DNA of 64,000 bases, taken from positions 380,788-444,787 of the forward strand of contig NW_006921546.1 of the NCBI RefSeq assembly GCF_000340215.1, given 5' to 3'. The position numbers and the translations under genes were made by a program. The notes beneath the pieces were generated by a model. That model was not told the origin of the DNA, did no database searches, and saw nothing but the letters and a program-made list of their open reading frames with translations. Source of the stretch: Pseudocercospora fijiensis CIRAD86. Lineage: Eukaryota; Ascomycota; Dothideomycetes; Mycosphaerellales; Mycosphaerellaceae. Positions 1-9,359 of the stretch are shown here, in pieces (the stretch's first letter is position 1; each line of letters begins with the position of its first letter).

Positions 1-501
1 GACTCTCCGTAGTATATACGAAGGAAAGGGGTTCCTCGGAAAATAGTACCGAAAAATAAGAAGGCTTTAGGTAGATAGGAGACAGCTAAAAAGAGTAGAT
101 AGACGAAGGCTATTACGAAGAAAAGTTATCTTTCTATTAAAAAAAAGGGAATAAGGTAGGACTCGACGATAAAGAAGCGGCGCTTTAAACTAGATACTAT
201 TACTCTTCGCTAGATCCGGCTTTTCTAAAACAAAAGAGGGACCGAGCTTTTAATCCCTAAGACTCCCTTCTAGCGACTCGTCTAAGAAATTATATTAGAT
301 TTTCGGTCTAGTATACGATTTACGGCTAAGGCGATTAGTACTCTTTAGGAAGCTACGGAGGTATTTCTCGTAACCGAGCTTAAGCTTTTAAACCTACTTG
401 CTATTTATACGAAGCGGGTTACTCTTTAAAATAAAGATATATAGCTTATAGCTAAAATTCGGCGTCGGTTTATAGCGGATTAGTTAGAAATTGTATTTAG
501 T
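1..501 (+). pseudogene. Histone H3-like relic 1 (RIP-degraded)
   Basis: Frame 1 reads as a divergent histone H3 across the histone fold. A Lys/Arg-rich tail (about codons 7-58) is followed by 'RRFK', 'TELLIPKTPF', 'FRSSIRF', 'EATEVFLV', 'AIYTKRVTL' and 'NKDI.LIAKIRRRF'. These match canonical H3 positions RPGTVALREIR, ELLIRKLPFQRLVREI, LRFQSSA, LQEA.EAYLV, AIHAKRVTI and PKDIQLARRI. Nearly every in-frame stop lies where H3 has Gln (PFQRLV, LQEA, DIQL), as expected from CAG to TAG. No frameshift was needed from about base 60 to 490. The 5' end runs off the window, so the start is unknown. The divergence suggests a variant rather than a recent copy of core H3. I infer it is non-functional. Confidence 0.82.
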
Positions 502-628
502 CGGTAGATTAACCTAGGAGGAGGCCTATTTTCGTATCCTTTTACCGGCTATAGGTACCGGCTATATTTCTAATTTTATCTCCGCGCCGTCCCTAAATCT
601 AAGGTACGAAGTAGAAACCTAGCGCTCT

Positions 629-1230
629 ATATTTACCCGGCTATTATAGAGACGAGCTATATTTAGATTAGTTTCTTTATATATCGCAACCTAACGGATA
701 GTAAGCGAAAGGGCGATAGAACGTTTATAATGCGTCTCTATTTAGACCTAAAACACAAAGGTCCTAAGGAGCCCTAGTATCCTAACTATAAGGAGATTCT
801 TTAGTATTAGCACTTTAATCCTCTATACTACGAGGTAGATAGTAAGCCTACGAGAGAGAAACTTTAACGAGAAATTCTCTATAATACGTAGCGCTATTAT
901 ATAGCTATAGATACGTACTAAGTCCGGCAACTCGAAGAAGAATTAAGATAGCGTATTAGCGACCGAGGAGGAGATCGATAGTATACTAGTAGAGTCGAGG
1001 TCTTATAAGCGAAGTACGAGATAATATAGGCTCTTAGTCGTATAGAGTAACGTACTATATAAATAACTAGGCGTACTACTCTTATTTACTTACGACCTAT
1101 ATCCTAGGATACTCTTCTCGTACTTTTTATACTCTTTTCTAATACCTTACCTATAATCGCTCCGCGATAACCGAGTAAATATAAGCTATAGGATTTCCGC
1201 TCGGTACCTTAGCCTTCGAGATACGGCGGA
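629..1230 (+). pseudogene. Unidentified coding relic downstream of H3 relic 1
   Basis: One + frame stays mostly open apart from RIP-type stops. It includes 'GDRTFIMRLYLDLKHKGPKEP', then a Tyr/Asn-rich stretch and a charged segment 'VRQLEEELR' that could form a short coiled coil. I do not recognise the family. Captain-like DUF3435 proteins were considered for the C-terminal charged part, but no catalytic motif of tyrosine recombinases is visible. The 3' part is included in the 361-bp tandem duplication, so the end of the frame is disturbed. What is seen is only the biased stop pattern and protein-like composition. Confidence 0.35.
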
Positions 1231-1595
1231 GTGAATTCTCTATAATACGTAGCGCTATTATATAGCTATAGATACGTACTAAGTCCGGCAACTCGAAGAA
1301 GAATTAAGACAGCGTATTAGCGACCGAGGAGGAGATCGATAGTATACTAGTAGAGTCGAGGTCTTATAAGCGAAGTACGAGATAATATAGGCTCTTAGTC
1401 GTATAGAGTAACGTACTATATAAATAACTAGGCGTACTACTCTTATTTACTTACGACCTATATCCTAGGATACTCTTCTCGTACTTTTTATACTCTTTTC
1501 TAATACCTTACCTATAAGCGCTCCGCGACAACCGAGTAAATATAAGCTATAGGGTTTCCGCTCGGTACCTTAGCCTCCGAGATAGGGCGGAGTTG
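874..1595. repeat. 361-bp tandem duplication (two copies)
   Basis: The stretch beginning ATTCTCTATAATACGTAGCG at 874 starts again at 1235 and continues to about 1595. The copies differ at only a handful of positions (for example GATAGCG/GACAGCG, ATAGGATTTCC/ATAGGGTTTCC), mostly transitions. The near identity implies the duplication is later than, or was mutated together with, most of the surrounding decay. Confidence 0.9.
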
Positions 1596-2139
1596 AATTT
1601 AGAGCGATAGCCGGCACTCGTAGCCGGTATATAGAGACGGTAGTAGGCCTTTTCCTACTAAATAACTAGCTTGTTTAGTATAGCCTACCTAATATTTCTT
1701 ATATTTACTAGTAATAGGCCTAGGTTACTTATAAGATTACTATAGCTAGTAAAGGCATTACGAAAGAATATCTATACTATAGTAGGATACTATTATTACG
1801 CCGGCTATTTATTAAAAGGAGGCTTTCGCCTATTACTATACCGGCTATATATACCGGCTATATTTCAAAGTTTACCGTACCTGCCCTTTTTAGCCGTACC
1901 TGCCTTTTTTAGCCGTGCCTGCCTTCTTTCCTTGCTCTAACGTTACTATAATATAGGCTTGCGCGACGCTTACTCTATTGCCTAGCGATACCGCGATACT
2001 ACCTCTCTCGCTATATTTAACCTTCGTATCGATACCTGTACCTCTACGCTCTATATCTACTATCTCCGTAATACCCTCGCTCCGCGCGCGCTTTCGTATA
2101 CCTTCGTAACGTACTTTTTTCCTTAATTCGACGACTTTT
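1596..2139. other. Spacer between relics with ACCGGCTA motifs
   Basis: No coding frame was recognised. Several copies of ACCGGCTATA/TAGCCGGT occur (about 1618, 1636, 1846, 1856) and there are near-repeats of GCCGTACCTGCC around 1870-1925. The second half is pyrimidine-rich and could be the promoter or 5' UTR of the following H3-like relic, but no promoter element can be named. Confidence 0.4.
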
Positions 2140-2900
2140 ATAATACCGAGTCTACTTAACTAAGTTACGACGCCTCGTAAGAAGGGTCCTACTGCTTCTA
2201 CGGGTCGTAATAAGACCGGAAATAGTAGAACGAGTATAGTATATTAACGTAAGAAGGCTGCTACTACTGCCGCTAGATCCGGTACTAGAAAGGGCGTCGC
2301 GAGTAAGGCTCCGTATAAGATAACGGTAGGCAAGGCTCTACGTAAGACGACGACTAGCGCTTCTACTACTAGTAGCAATAATCGTACGAAGCGTCGATAG
2401 CGCCTAGGAAGTAAGTCCTATCTATAGCCGGCAGCGTAGCCGGTAGCGTAGCCGGTATTCTTACTGTCTTTTTACTAATCCTTCTTTAGCCGTAACCCGC
2501 CGTAAGATTCGGAAGTATTAGAAGAGTTCTAATCTCCTAATCCGTAAAGCTCCTTTCTAACGACTTATTCGCGAAATTGCCTAGGATTATAGAACGGACC
2601 TTCGCTTCTAAGCCTCCGCGATAGGCGCCCTTTAAGAGGCTATAGAAGCCTACCTAGTTCGTATCTTCGAATATATATTTCTCTTCTACCTCTTTTCGGA
2701 CTATACTAATACTATTTTAGCGGTTAACCTTATAGCTATCTACGCGAAGCGTATAACGATTATAGACAAGGATTTTAAAGCACTCGATTAGATTCTAAAA
2801 GGCTAGGATATCTATATTCGAGATAGTACTAGGTAGGATAGATATTCTAGTAGGAAGGATATTCGTAGTATCGTCTGTAAGCCTTTCTATATACGAAATA
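2140..2900 (+). pseudogene. Histone H3-like relic 2 with intron remnants
   Basis: Exon 1 (from a possible ATG-to-ATA start near 2140) encodes a long basic tail with 'TTPRKKG', 'RKKAATTAARSG' and 'ASKAP.KITVGKALRK', resembling an extended H3 or CENP-A-type tail. After an intron-like break near 2455-2489 (GTATTC ... CTAAT ... TTTAG) the fold resumes: 'KIRKY.KSSNLLIRKAPF', 'RLIREIA.DYRTDLRF', 'ASAIGAL.EAIEAYLVRIFE'. A second intron-like segment follows (about 2671-2720, with ACTAATAC and TTTTAG). Then 'VNLIAIYAKRITI' and 'DKDFKAL' complete the H3 fold. Stops sit at conserved Gln positions. A C-terminal extension beyond the usual H3 end is unusual. A divergent H3 variant is well supported; CENP-A identity is only a possibility. 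Confidence 0.82.
2426..2456. repeat. AGCGTAGCCGGT 12-mer repeats (reverse orientation)
   Basis: About two and a half imperfect copies of AGCGTAGCCGGT lie at the exon 1/intron 1 border of H3 relic 2. They are the reverse complement of the 12-mer array at 3032-3067. Confidence 0.75.
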
Positions 2901-3031
2901 AGCCGCTATTATACGGCGCTATATACCGCGCTCGAAATACTCTCTAAGTATATATATATAGTATAGTATGCTTTATTAGCTATACGGAATAGAAGTCTTC
3001 GAGAATCCCGTTAGTTCTAAGGAGTAAAAAG

Positions 3032-3067
3032 GCCGGCTACGCTGCCGGCTACGCTACCGGCTACGCT
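3032..3067. repeat. GCCGGCTACGCT 12-mer tandem array (three copies)
   Basis: Three consecutive 12-mers (GCCGGCTACGCT, GCCGGCTACGCT, ACCGGCTACGCT) lie just 3' of H3 relic 2. Together with the inverted copies at 2426-2456 they bracket its fold-coding exons. A further single copy, GCCGGCTACGCT, is at about 3835. Confidence 0.85.
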
Positions 3068-3200
3068 ACTAGTTTTTTTAAAGAACTAAAAGAAGATATA
3101 CATTCCGGTTAATTTATATAAGTTTAGATTTTTATAAAAAGAAAATAGGGAGAAGTAGGGAAGGTTAAAGAGCCTAATGCTTAGAGTTGTGGGTATTATC

Positions 3201-3720
3201 CCTGTTTTCTAGACTATATTATATACCTGCCTTCGCAACTCTACCTAATGCTCCCTCTAAATATCCTTATACTCTACCTACTGGAAATTTAACTGGGTAC
3301 CTAGACCTATAGCTGCCTCTATATCTTTTACTATCTTCTGTAGGTTAAAGGACTCCTCTATAGTAGCCTCTACCTCCTTATATAATACGAAGTTACTACC
3401 TACCCTATCCTTAATATCTCCTAAATAACTAGGAGTTCTAAGGAACGAACTAGTATTCGGCCTTAGTATAGCGAGTAACTAGTAGAACGTTCTATAGAGC
3501 TGCCTTATAGCTCTTTTATATACTATACCGATACCGAGGGAGGAGCTATCCTAGTACTTGATATTAGAGAATGGTTTAGTTAGAAAGTATTCGAACTTCT
3601 TAAGGAGGGCTTCTAGGGAAATCGATAAGTTCTACCTAGATCTAGATAATAATATTCTACCGAGCAGTTAGGGAATTAAATAGCGAGCGAAAGGATGAAA
3701 TTTATACCTAATAAGTATAG
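3201..3720 (-). pseudogene. Unidentified minus-strand relic in a less RIP-mutated interval
   Basis: The minus strand keeps one frame for about 170 codons with only a few TAG stops. It includes 'SLEALLKKFEYFLTKPFSN', 'LGIGIVYKRAIRQLYRTFY', 'LAILRPNTSSFLRTPSYLG' and 'SFNLQKIVKDIEAAIGLG'. The sequence looks like a mostly helical protein. I do not recognise a family, and no start or splice sites could be fixed. The interval keeps more CpA and TpG (for example TGGAAATTTAACTGGG near 3280) than its neighbours, so this frame is among the less damaged in the window. Confidence 0.4.
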
Positions 3721-4031
3721 TTTCTAAACTAAACTATAATAGCTTATATATATATATACTTTTAATTAGTTAGTGCCCTTAGCTAATTGTCTATAGATTT
3801 AGGGTTATATAAGTACCTTCCTATAACTGAAAAATGCCGGCTACGCTATAGGCTACACTCTCGTATCTTATAAAGGGCTTGCTTCGAGTTACGTAGACAT
3901 TCTTACACTTCTTAGAAACCGATAAATTCTATAGTTCGAACTAGCTAATCCTGTAGTTGCTTAGTAAACCAACCTAAACCAAACTAGATCTTCGGCTTAG
4001 CAAACTAAACTAAACCAACCCGAACTACTGC
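3721..4031. other. Non-coding interval, CpA-retaining, A/C-rich stretch
   Basis: No frame was recognised. It contains A/C-rich runs with AAACCAACCT and AAACTAAACC words at about 3966-4024 that retain CpA, and one isolated 12-mer GCCGGCTACGCT. It ends at the junction with the ORF3-derived segment. Confidence 0.4.
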
Positions 4032-6015
4032 GGGGTCTATATAAGCCGCCGCTACTTACGGGAAAGCTATAGAGGATCGCCGTAAGAACGACATTACTAA
4101 TAGCCCTTCGTTCTTTAGGAATTACCTAGACCTCTAGAATATCCGAGGTAATACCGATTATACCGTAAAAGAGATAGCTCTAGTCTTTAGGCTATAGAAG
4201 GATAGAAAACTTAATAACTAAACAAACTTTAAGAACGTTAGCTAGGTTACCGAATTTTAGCTAGTTCTTCGTATTCTAAGTAATTACTTATACCGTCGAA
4301 CACTTAGAGTAAGATAGGGACAGGCAGATATTAATACTATTACTATTACCGCTAAGGATTGCGTAGTAGATAAGGAGACGAAGACGATACTCGTAAAGAG
4401 GGTAAGAATAAGTTCTTCCCCTAGAAGACGGAGACTAGTAAAGCAAAACTTAAGGCTATTAGTATTCGAATTAGCTAATACGAAGGCCCTCCTATAATTG
4501 CTATTACTTCCGACGGGCGCCCTTTTCCGAGACCGCTAGGTAGCTTCGTTAAAGGCACCGCGTCTAGGACCCTAGGACTTAATATCCCTCGGTCCTATAT
4601 AGGTATATACGAGCGGATTAGTATACCTATTAGATTACTAGTTATATACGACCCGGCTAGCGACCCTCTAGCTAGTTTAAATAACTAGTAGCTATTACCC
4701 GCTCGCCCTACTTAGCCTATCGGCTCTCGATAAAACACGCCTCTATAACGCGATACGACTCGCCCTAATCTCCTAGTCGAAAACTCTACTTTACTACCTA
4801 ATAGAACTAGTAGTAGGGGTAGTAATAGCAGCCTTGCTCTAGGGGCTCTACCTACTCGTCGAATTCGGACTACTATACCTATCCCCCCTCTAGGTAGAAC
4901 CCGTAGATCGAATAGACTTAATAAACCGAGTAGAGATCTTACTATACCCCTCGAGGAGAACCTAATAGACGACCTCGATACCTTAGGACCTAAGTAGGGA
5001 GGCACTATATACTATAAGGAGCTAACCTATAATAAAGACACTTAAATTAGAAACAACTTAGCTAACTGTAGCTATAATAGATTTTCTAAAGCCGACCGTA
5101 GTACGTTAATATAGTACGATAGTAAATCTAATAACGCTATATAAGGGAGAGCGATTGCCCTTATTATAACTACTCCTTACCCGCCTTGCTATACTTATAC
5201 CTACTACCTATTTAGAATAGTAGTCGGGTTCCGAGGAAAGATTAGTCGGGATTAGATAATAGAAACCTTATATAGCCCTAGATATAAGTACCGCAACGAC
5301 CTTTTCTACCTTCGGAATAAGCGACTAGACCTATTTCGGAAAACTCGCCTCCCTCCTATCCCTAGCGACTACCTTAGACTATATCGTTTCTTCCCTAAGG
5401 CCTATAGCTACGAGAGCAAGATATATAGCCCTATAACTATCGAACGCGTTACCCTAGCGATCGCTACTAAGATTCGTAAGGCCTTTTCCTATATAGGAGT
5501 AATAACTAAGGCTAGCTAAGACGCCTAGGTAAGAGATAGTACTATTACCTTAGATAGTATTACGAGCGATAAGGGCTCTACTAAGCTATATAGAGCGGCT
5601 GTCTTTAGTTAGTACGATAATAAGAAAGTCGAAGTCGCCGTAGCCCCTCTACCTTTCGGAAAGATATCCCTATCTAACTAGTTTAAGCTAGAGGCTATAA
5701 TATACTTATAGTACTAGCGTAAGGTTAACGGAGTTTTAAATAAGAGTTAGCTTCGAACCGCCTTCTATTCTAGGTTCTAGTAGATCTACCGAGGAGACCC
5801 CGTCTACTAGCTCCTCTACGGCCTTACCCGCCCTAACTACGCTCTTAACCTAATCTCCTACCCGTACTACGCTAAGATAACTTAACCTAGTAATAGTAGC
5901 TCGACCGAGTTTACCTATATTAACTAATACCCTCTCGATCTCTAAGAAGGCATTGCTATAAACTAAGTTTAAGGTTCCGTATCCTTCCTTCCTAAAACTA
6001 AAGCCTCCTACGAAG
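4032..6015 (+). pseudogene. Fragment of the element-B third ORF (ORF3), second copy
   Basis: This segment aligns along its whole length with 32,994-34,950 in element B. Shared landmarks are the start GCCGCCGCTAC, 'RNYLDL', 'EGPPIIAI.PDGRPF', 'RPTQPIGS' and the end 'SFLPK'. Differences between copies are mostly C/T or G/A. It lacks the first part and the last 400 or so codons of ORF3 and any B LTR. At about 6,010-6,017 it switches, through a shared CTACGAAGAT-type word, into the 3' end of an element-A copy. It is therefore a chimera formed by recombination or template switching, or a remnant of a second B copy. Stops follow the RIP pattern. Function of the encoded protein is unknown. Confidence 0.85.
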
Positions 6016-7457
6016 ATATTACTAAGTTGTTAAATAAGTATTAGACTAGTATAAAGAACAAGAAGAAGGCTAAGGGCCTATAATGTCGCTAGAAAGGCCT
6101 AGGAACAATGCTACCCCCGGGGTGCTATTAGCTAACTAATTAGAGGCAAGCAATTGTTAGTAACAAAGGACAATAAGACTATACTACTATAGTAAACGCG
6201 CGCCGAGTGTTAATAAGCGCGCTACGACGCGTCAATTAGTTACTGCTCTTTTAAGAACTCTACCTCTTATTTATTTATTCTATAGAGCCTTAAAGCCTAG
6301 ACATTCGGCGATACGCGCGCGCGTACGAATAATAGTAATAAAGATAATAGTATCGCGCTACGAGCTAGTAGTATACCGGCGGCCGGCGCGGCTATATTAG
6401 TAACGGTATTACTAAGTGTATTGCTAGAGAAAGAAGGAAATTAGAAGAAGGTAAAGTTAGCGCTAAGGCGGCTAGCGCTCCTATTATTAATATTACTTGC
6501 TATTATTACTACGCCTATAGGCACAACCTTACCTATACTACGAGCCTAAAGCACTATACTAACTAAGTTAAAAGCTTAAACCTGCCGAGGGTTTAATTAA
6601 AACTTTAAGCCGCTTAAAAGATTAAGTTAATAGGCTAACTAAGGGCAAAACTATAGAGCTAAGCTAGCCGGGGTCGATCTTGCGGATAATAGGTTACTCC
6701 TCGATCTTTCCGACCCTTTAAGTAAGGCGGACCTCTACTATTATACTTATAATAGCCTTTACCTATAGAAACTAGACGAACTGTGTTTTTAGAGAAAAGA
6801 TTAATAATTAAAGGCTACTAAACCTAACTAATTAGGGCTAGCGAAACTATAATAGTAAATAGCCCTCGGAAATAACGGAAACAAGCCCTCGAAACGAACA
6901 TTGCTAGGTCTTTTAGAGTAGACGCAAAGAACTCGGAACGATATTACTTAGAACGGAGGCAGTACTATAATACCTCGTACGCCTACCTATTATAGTAGGG
7001 AAGGCGCGCTCGTATTATAATTAGTCGATAGTCCTCAATTCTATTAGTTATATATTACTTTATTATATATAAGGATAGCGGAGTTAGAGTTAGATATTAT
7101 ATTAGAAGGTAAGGTTTAATATAGTTATATAATTAGGTAGTTAAGTGTTTAATTTAGCGCGGCTAAGCAGCTTCTTGGATTTGCTAAGTTAGTAGTAATA
7201 GAGGTTAAGATTAGAATATAGACCGGCTACGAGGGCGCGGCCTTTAGAAGGGAAGCGTATATTAGGACTAAAGAGGTTATACGTAATTAGTATATAACTA
7301 GGCTCGAGTAAAGCTAGGGTCTTAATGCCTTAGGCAGGGCTTAGCGCTTAGCAATAGGCTAACTCTCCTACCTTCCTCCCTCTCCTCCTAGAGCCTTATT
7401 AAATACTACTTATACCTACTACTACCCTATCTACCTGCTAATATAACCCTTCTTACA
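6016..7457 (+). mobile_element. Truncated element-A copy (A3): pol end, 3' UTR, 3' LTR
   Basis: Collinear with 56,395-57,919 (A2) and with the reverse complement of 22,474-24,000 (A1). It starts inside the chromodomain tail ('ITKLLNKYQTS' with Q as stop), passes the post-pol hairpin at about 6,108-6,133 and a 3' UTR of about 1.1 kb with a GCGCGCGCG run, then the purine-rich AGAAGGGAAGCG and the LTR. All upstream gag-pol sequence is missing. The 3' LTR ends in an unmutated CA at 7457 and abuts element C. Confidence 0.9.
7260..7457 (+). repeat. Element-A 3' LTR (A3 copy)
   Basis: About 198 bp, starting TATTAGGACTAAAG (original TG start mutated to TA) and ending CTTCTTACA. It matches the LTRs at 22,474, 29,405, 45,190, 50,820 and 57,723. 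Confidence 0.93.
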
Positions 7458-9000
7458 TAAGCGCCGTAACTGCCTATATAAACGACTTCCTATCGAAAAC
7501 GTAGCTCGGAATAACCGCCGCCATTACCGCTAGTACGTAATACTTTAGAAAGGAAAACCGTCTAATATCGGAGAGTAGGTAGTCTAGATCCGGAAGCACT
7601 ATTAAGAGGCTAGCGATAGTCTAACGCTATATTATACTAAACTTACTACCTAGCGTTTCCTACGATTATAGGCGAGCTATTACCTTAAGCGATTCTAAGT
7701 TAGATCTATCTACCTTATCGGCTAGGGGTAGCGGTACTAAGCTTACTACTAGGGTCTTGTCGATACGACTACGACCTAGGAATAACGGTACGTATCGCTA
7801 TAACTATTATCGCCTAGCCTCTATTAGTTCGTAGTATAGCTCTATATCTAATCTGTCCTTAGTAAATATTAGGAATAGTCGTACGTACCTATATTCGGTA
7901 GCGCGGGTTAATACTATCTAGACGTAGCTAGCGCTTAGGCTACCGTTAGTAGAGATAAGCGATAGAGCCTTAACGAAGATCTATCGAAGGTTGCCCTCTA
8001 CTATAGCGAGGATCGTAAAGCCCTCTAGCGTCTACGCTAGATTAGTACTAGTTTCTTCTAGCTACGCGGCGTCGTCTATCTCCTTATAATACTAACCGAT
8101 CTAGTCCGCTAGTAGGTCTTCCCTATCTATCTACTTATCTAGCTCGGGCGCGAGCGTACGTCCCTCGATAGTAGTATCTATCGCTATATCTTCCTTACCT
8201 ATCGGATTCTCTATCGGATTCTTTAAATTCTATAGCTTAGGCGTAGCCGTACGTTTCTTAACCGTAGTATCTAGCGTTCTATCTACTTTACTCGTTATAT
8301 TCTCTAGCTTAGGCGCGGCCGTACGACTCTCGACTATAGTACCTAACGCTATATCCTCTTTACTCGTTATATTCTCTAGCTTAGGCGTAGACGTTAAGCC
8401 GGTAACAAATAAGGACTATCTAGGATATTCTAAACCGTCTAATAGTAGCGGATCCTTACGAGGAGCGTTAGTCTTACTATCTCTTATCGCAGTATCCTAT
8501 AGGTCCTAATCCTCGCTTCTACGATATTCCTTAGCTATCGCTTCTTAGAGGAGGTCGAATACGATAGCCTTACGGTATAGGCGAGACGTACGTTATAAAT
8601 TAGACTCGAATAGCGTAACGTCTAGGCACTTACGCCGCGATCGGTACTATAGGATTTTTCGCTAAAAGGCTACCGCTTTACGTTCCTTGCGACGGACGCG
8701 CTTCTCGTAATCGAGGGCTATTTAAAATTTCTATTCTTCGTTAGTAATTACTAGAAAGCTCTCTTCTAGTAGAATACCGGAAAGATAGCGGTAGTCGGAA
8801 ACGATACTAAATAAGGGATACTCCGCGTCTACGTATAATAGTTGCCTAAGTAACGTATATATAATAACGATATAAGAGTACGACTAGGTAGATTACGAGT
8901 CTAAAGAAGAAGTCGCGCTATAGAGTTATATCGATTTGCGACGAACTACGAGAGACTATCTAGCCTCGCCTTTATCGGCGGAGCTAGCAACCTCCAAAAA
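7458..9000 (-). pseudogene. Element C extension downstream of the chromodomain
   Basis: After the chromodomain the minus frame continues for roughly 500 codons with only RIP-type stops. It contains charged, protein-like sequence such as 'EEQKFQIALDYEKRVRRKERKAV' and the repeat unit described separately. Related fungal Gypsy polyproteins, as I know them, usually end soon after the integrase C-terminal or chromo domain, so this could be an additional domain or a separate 3' ORF. I recognise no known fold. Confidence 0.5.
8148..8395 (-). repeat. About 27-aa tandem repeats in the element C extension
   Basis: Three imperfect units of about 80 bp encode, on the minus strand, versions of 'TPKLENITSKEDIALGT' followed by 'RTAAPKL'. 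The second and third units are 'ENITSKVDRTLDTT' and the diverged 'IGKEDIAIDTTIEGRT'. On the + strand they are visible as recurring CTCTAGCTTAGGCG words. Confidence 0.75.
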
Positions 9001-9240
9001 AGGCTAGCGAGATCTTATCCGCTTTACTACTCTATAGAGGGTACGGGATAGTAGGGCTTCCTCTAGAGGATAGGCGTTATTATAGACTTTACGTAAATCG
9101 TCCGCGCTAGTTAAATCGTTAGTATCGTACTATATATTATAAGCGCTCCTATACCCCTTCTACTTTACTAGGTATTAGAGAACAGGCTAGCCTCTTCGGA
9201 CGACAGTCCTTCGCCCGCAAAAGCGCTTAATTTTGTAAGA
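9000..9240 (-). pseudogene. Element C chromodomain-like segment
   Basis: The minus frame reads 'YLVK.KGYRSAYNI.YD' and 'NDLTSADDLRKVYNNAYP', with stops where Trp stands in the chromodomain consensus (YLVKWKGYxxxxNxWxD, then Leu/Ala helix). Chromodomains at the end of integrase tether chromovirus integration to modified histones such as H3K9me. Here it follows the integrase C-terminal domain by about 100 codons. The call rests on the YLVKWKGY core. Confidence 0.75.
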
Positions 9241-9359
9241 ATTACCCTCGTTACTAGAACCTAGACTATCCTTAGCTATAATAGGTAGGGGCTCGTAATT
9301 AATAGTTCTCTTAAAAGGATCTAGTTCTTTAGGAGATTTTTCTAACTACGAAACCGATA

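Noticed and set aside
629..1230. Starship captain (DUF3435 tyrosine recombinase)
   Set aside because: Only a vague likeness of the charged C-terminal part; no R...H-x-x-R...Y catalytic pattern could be read.
3966..4024. A/C-rich AAACCAACCT words as a telomeric repeat
   Set aside because: Irregular, not the fungal CCCTAA repeat, and only a few imperfect words.
4712..5005. 97-aa minus-strand open frame
   Set aside because: Antisense to the ORF3-derived segment. RIP removes Gln/Trp codons on the sense strand and often leaves the opposite strand open, and no protein family is suggested.
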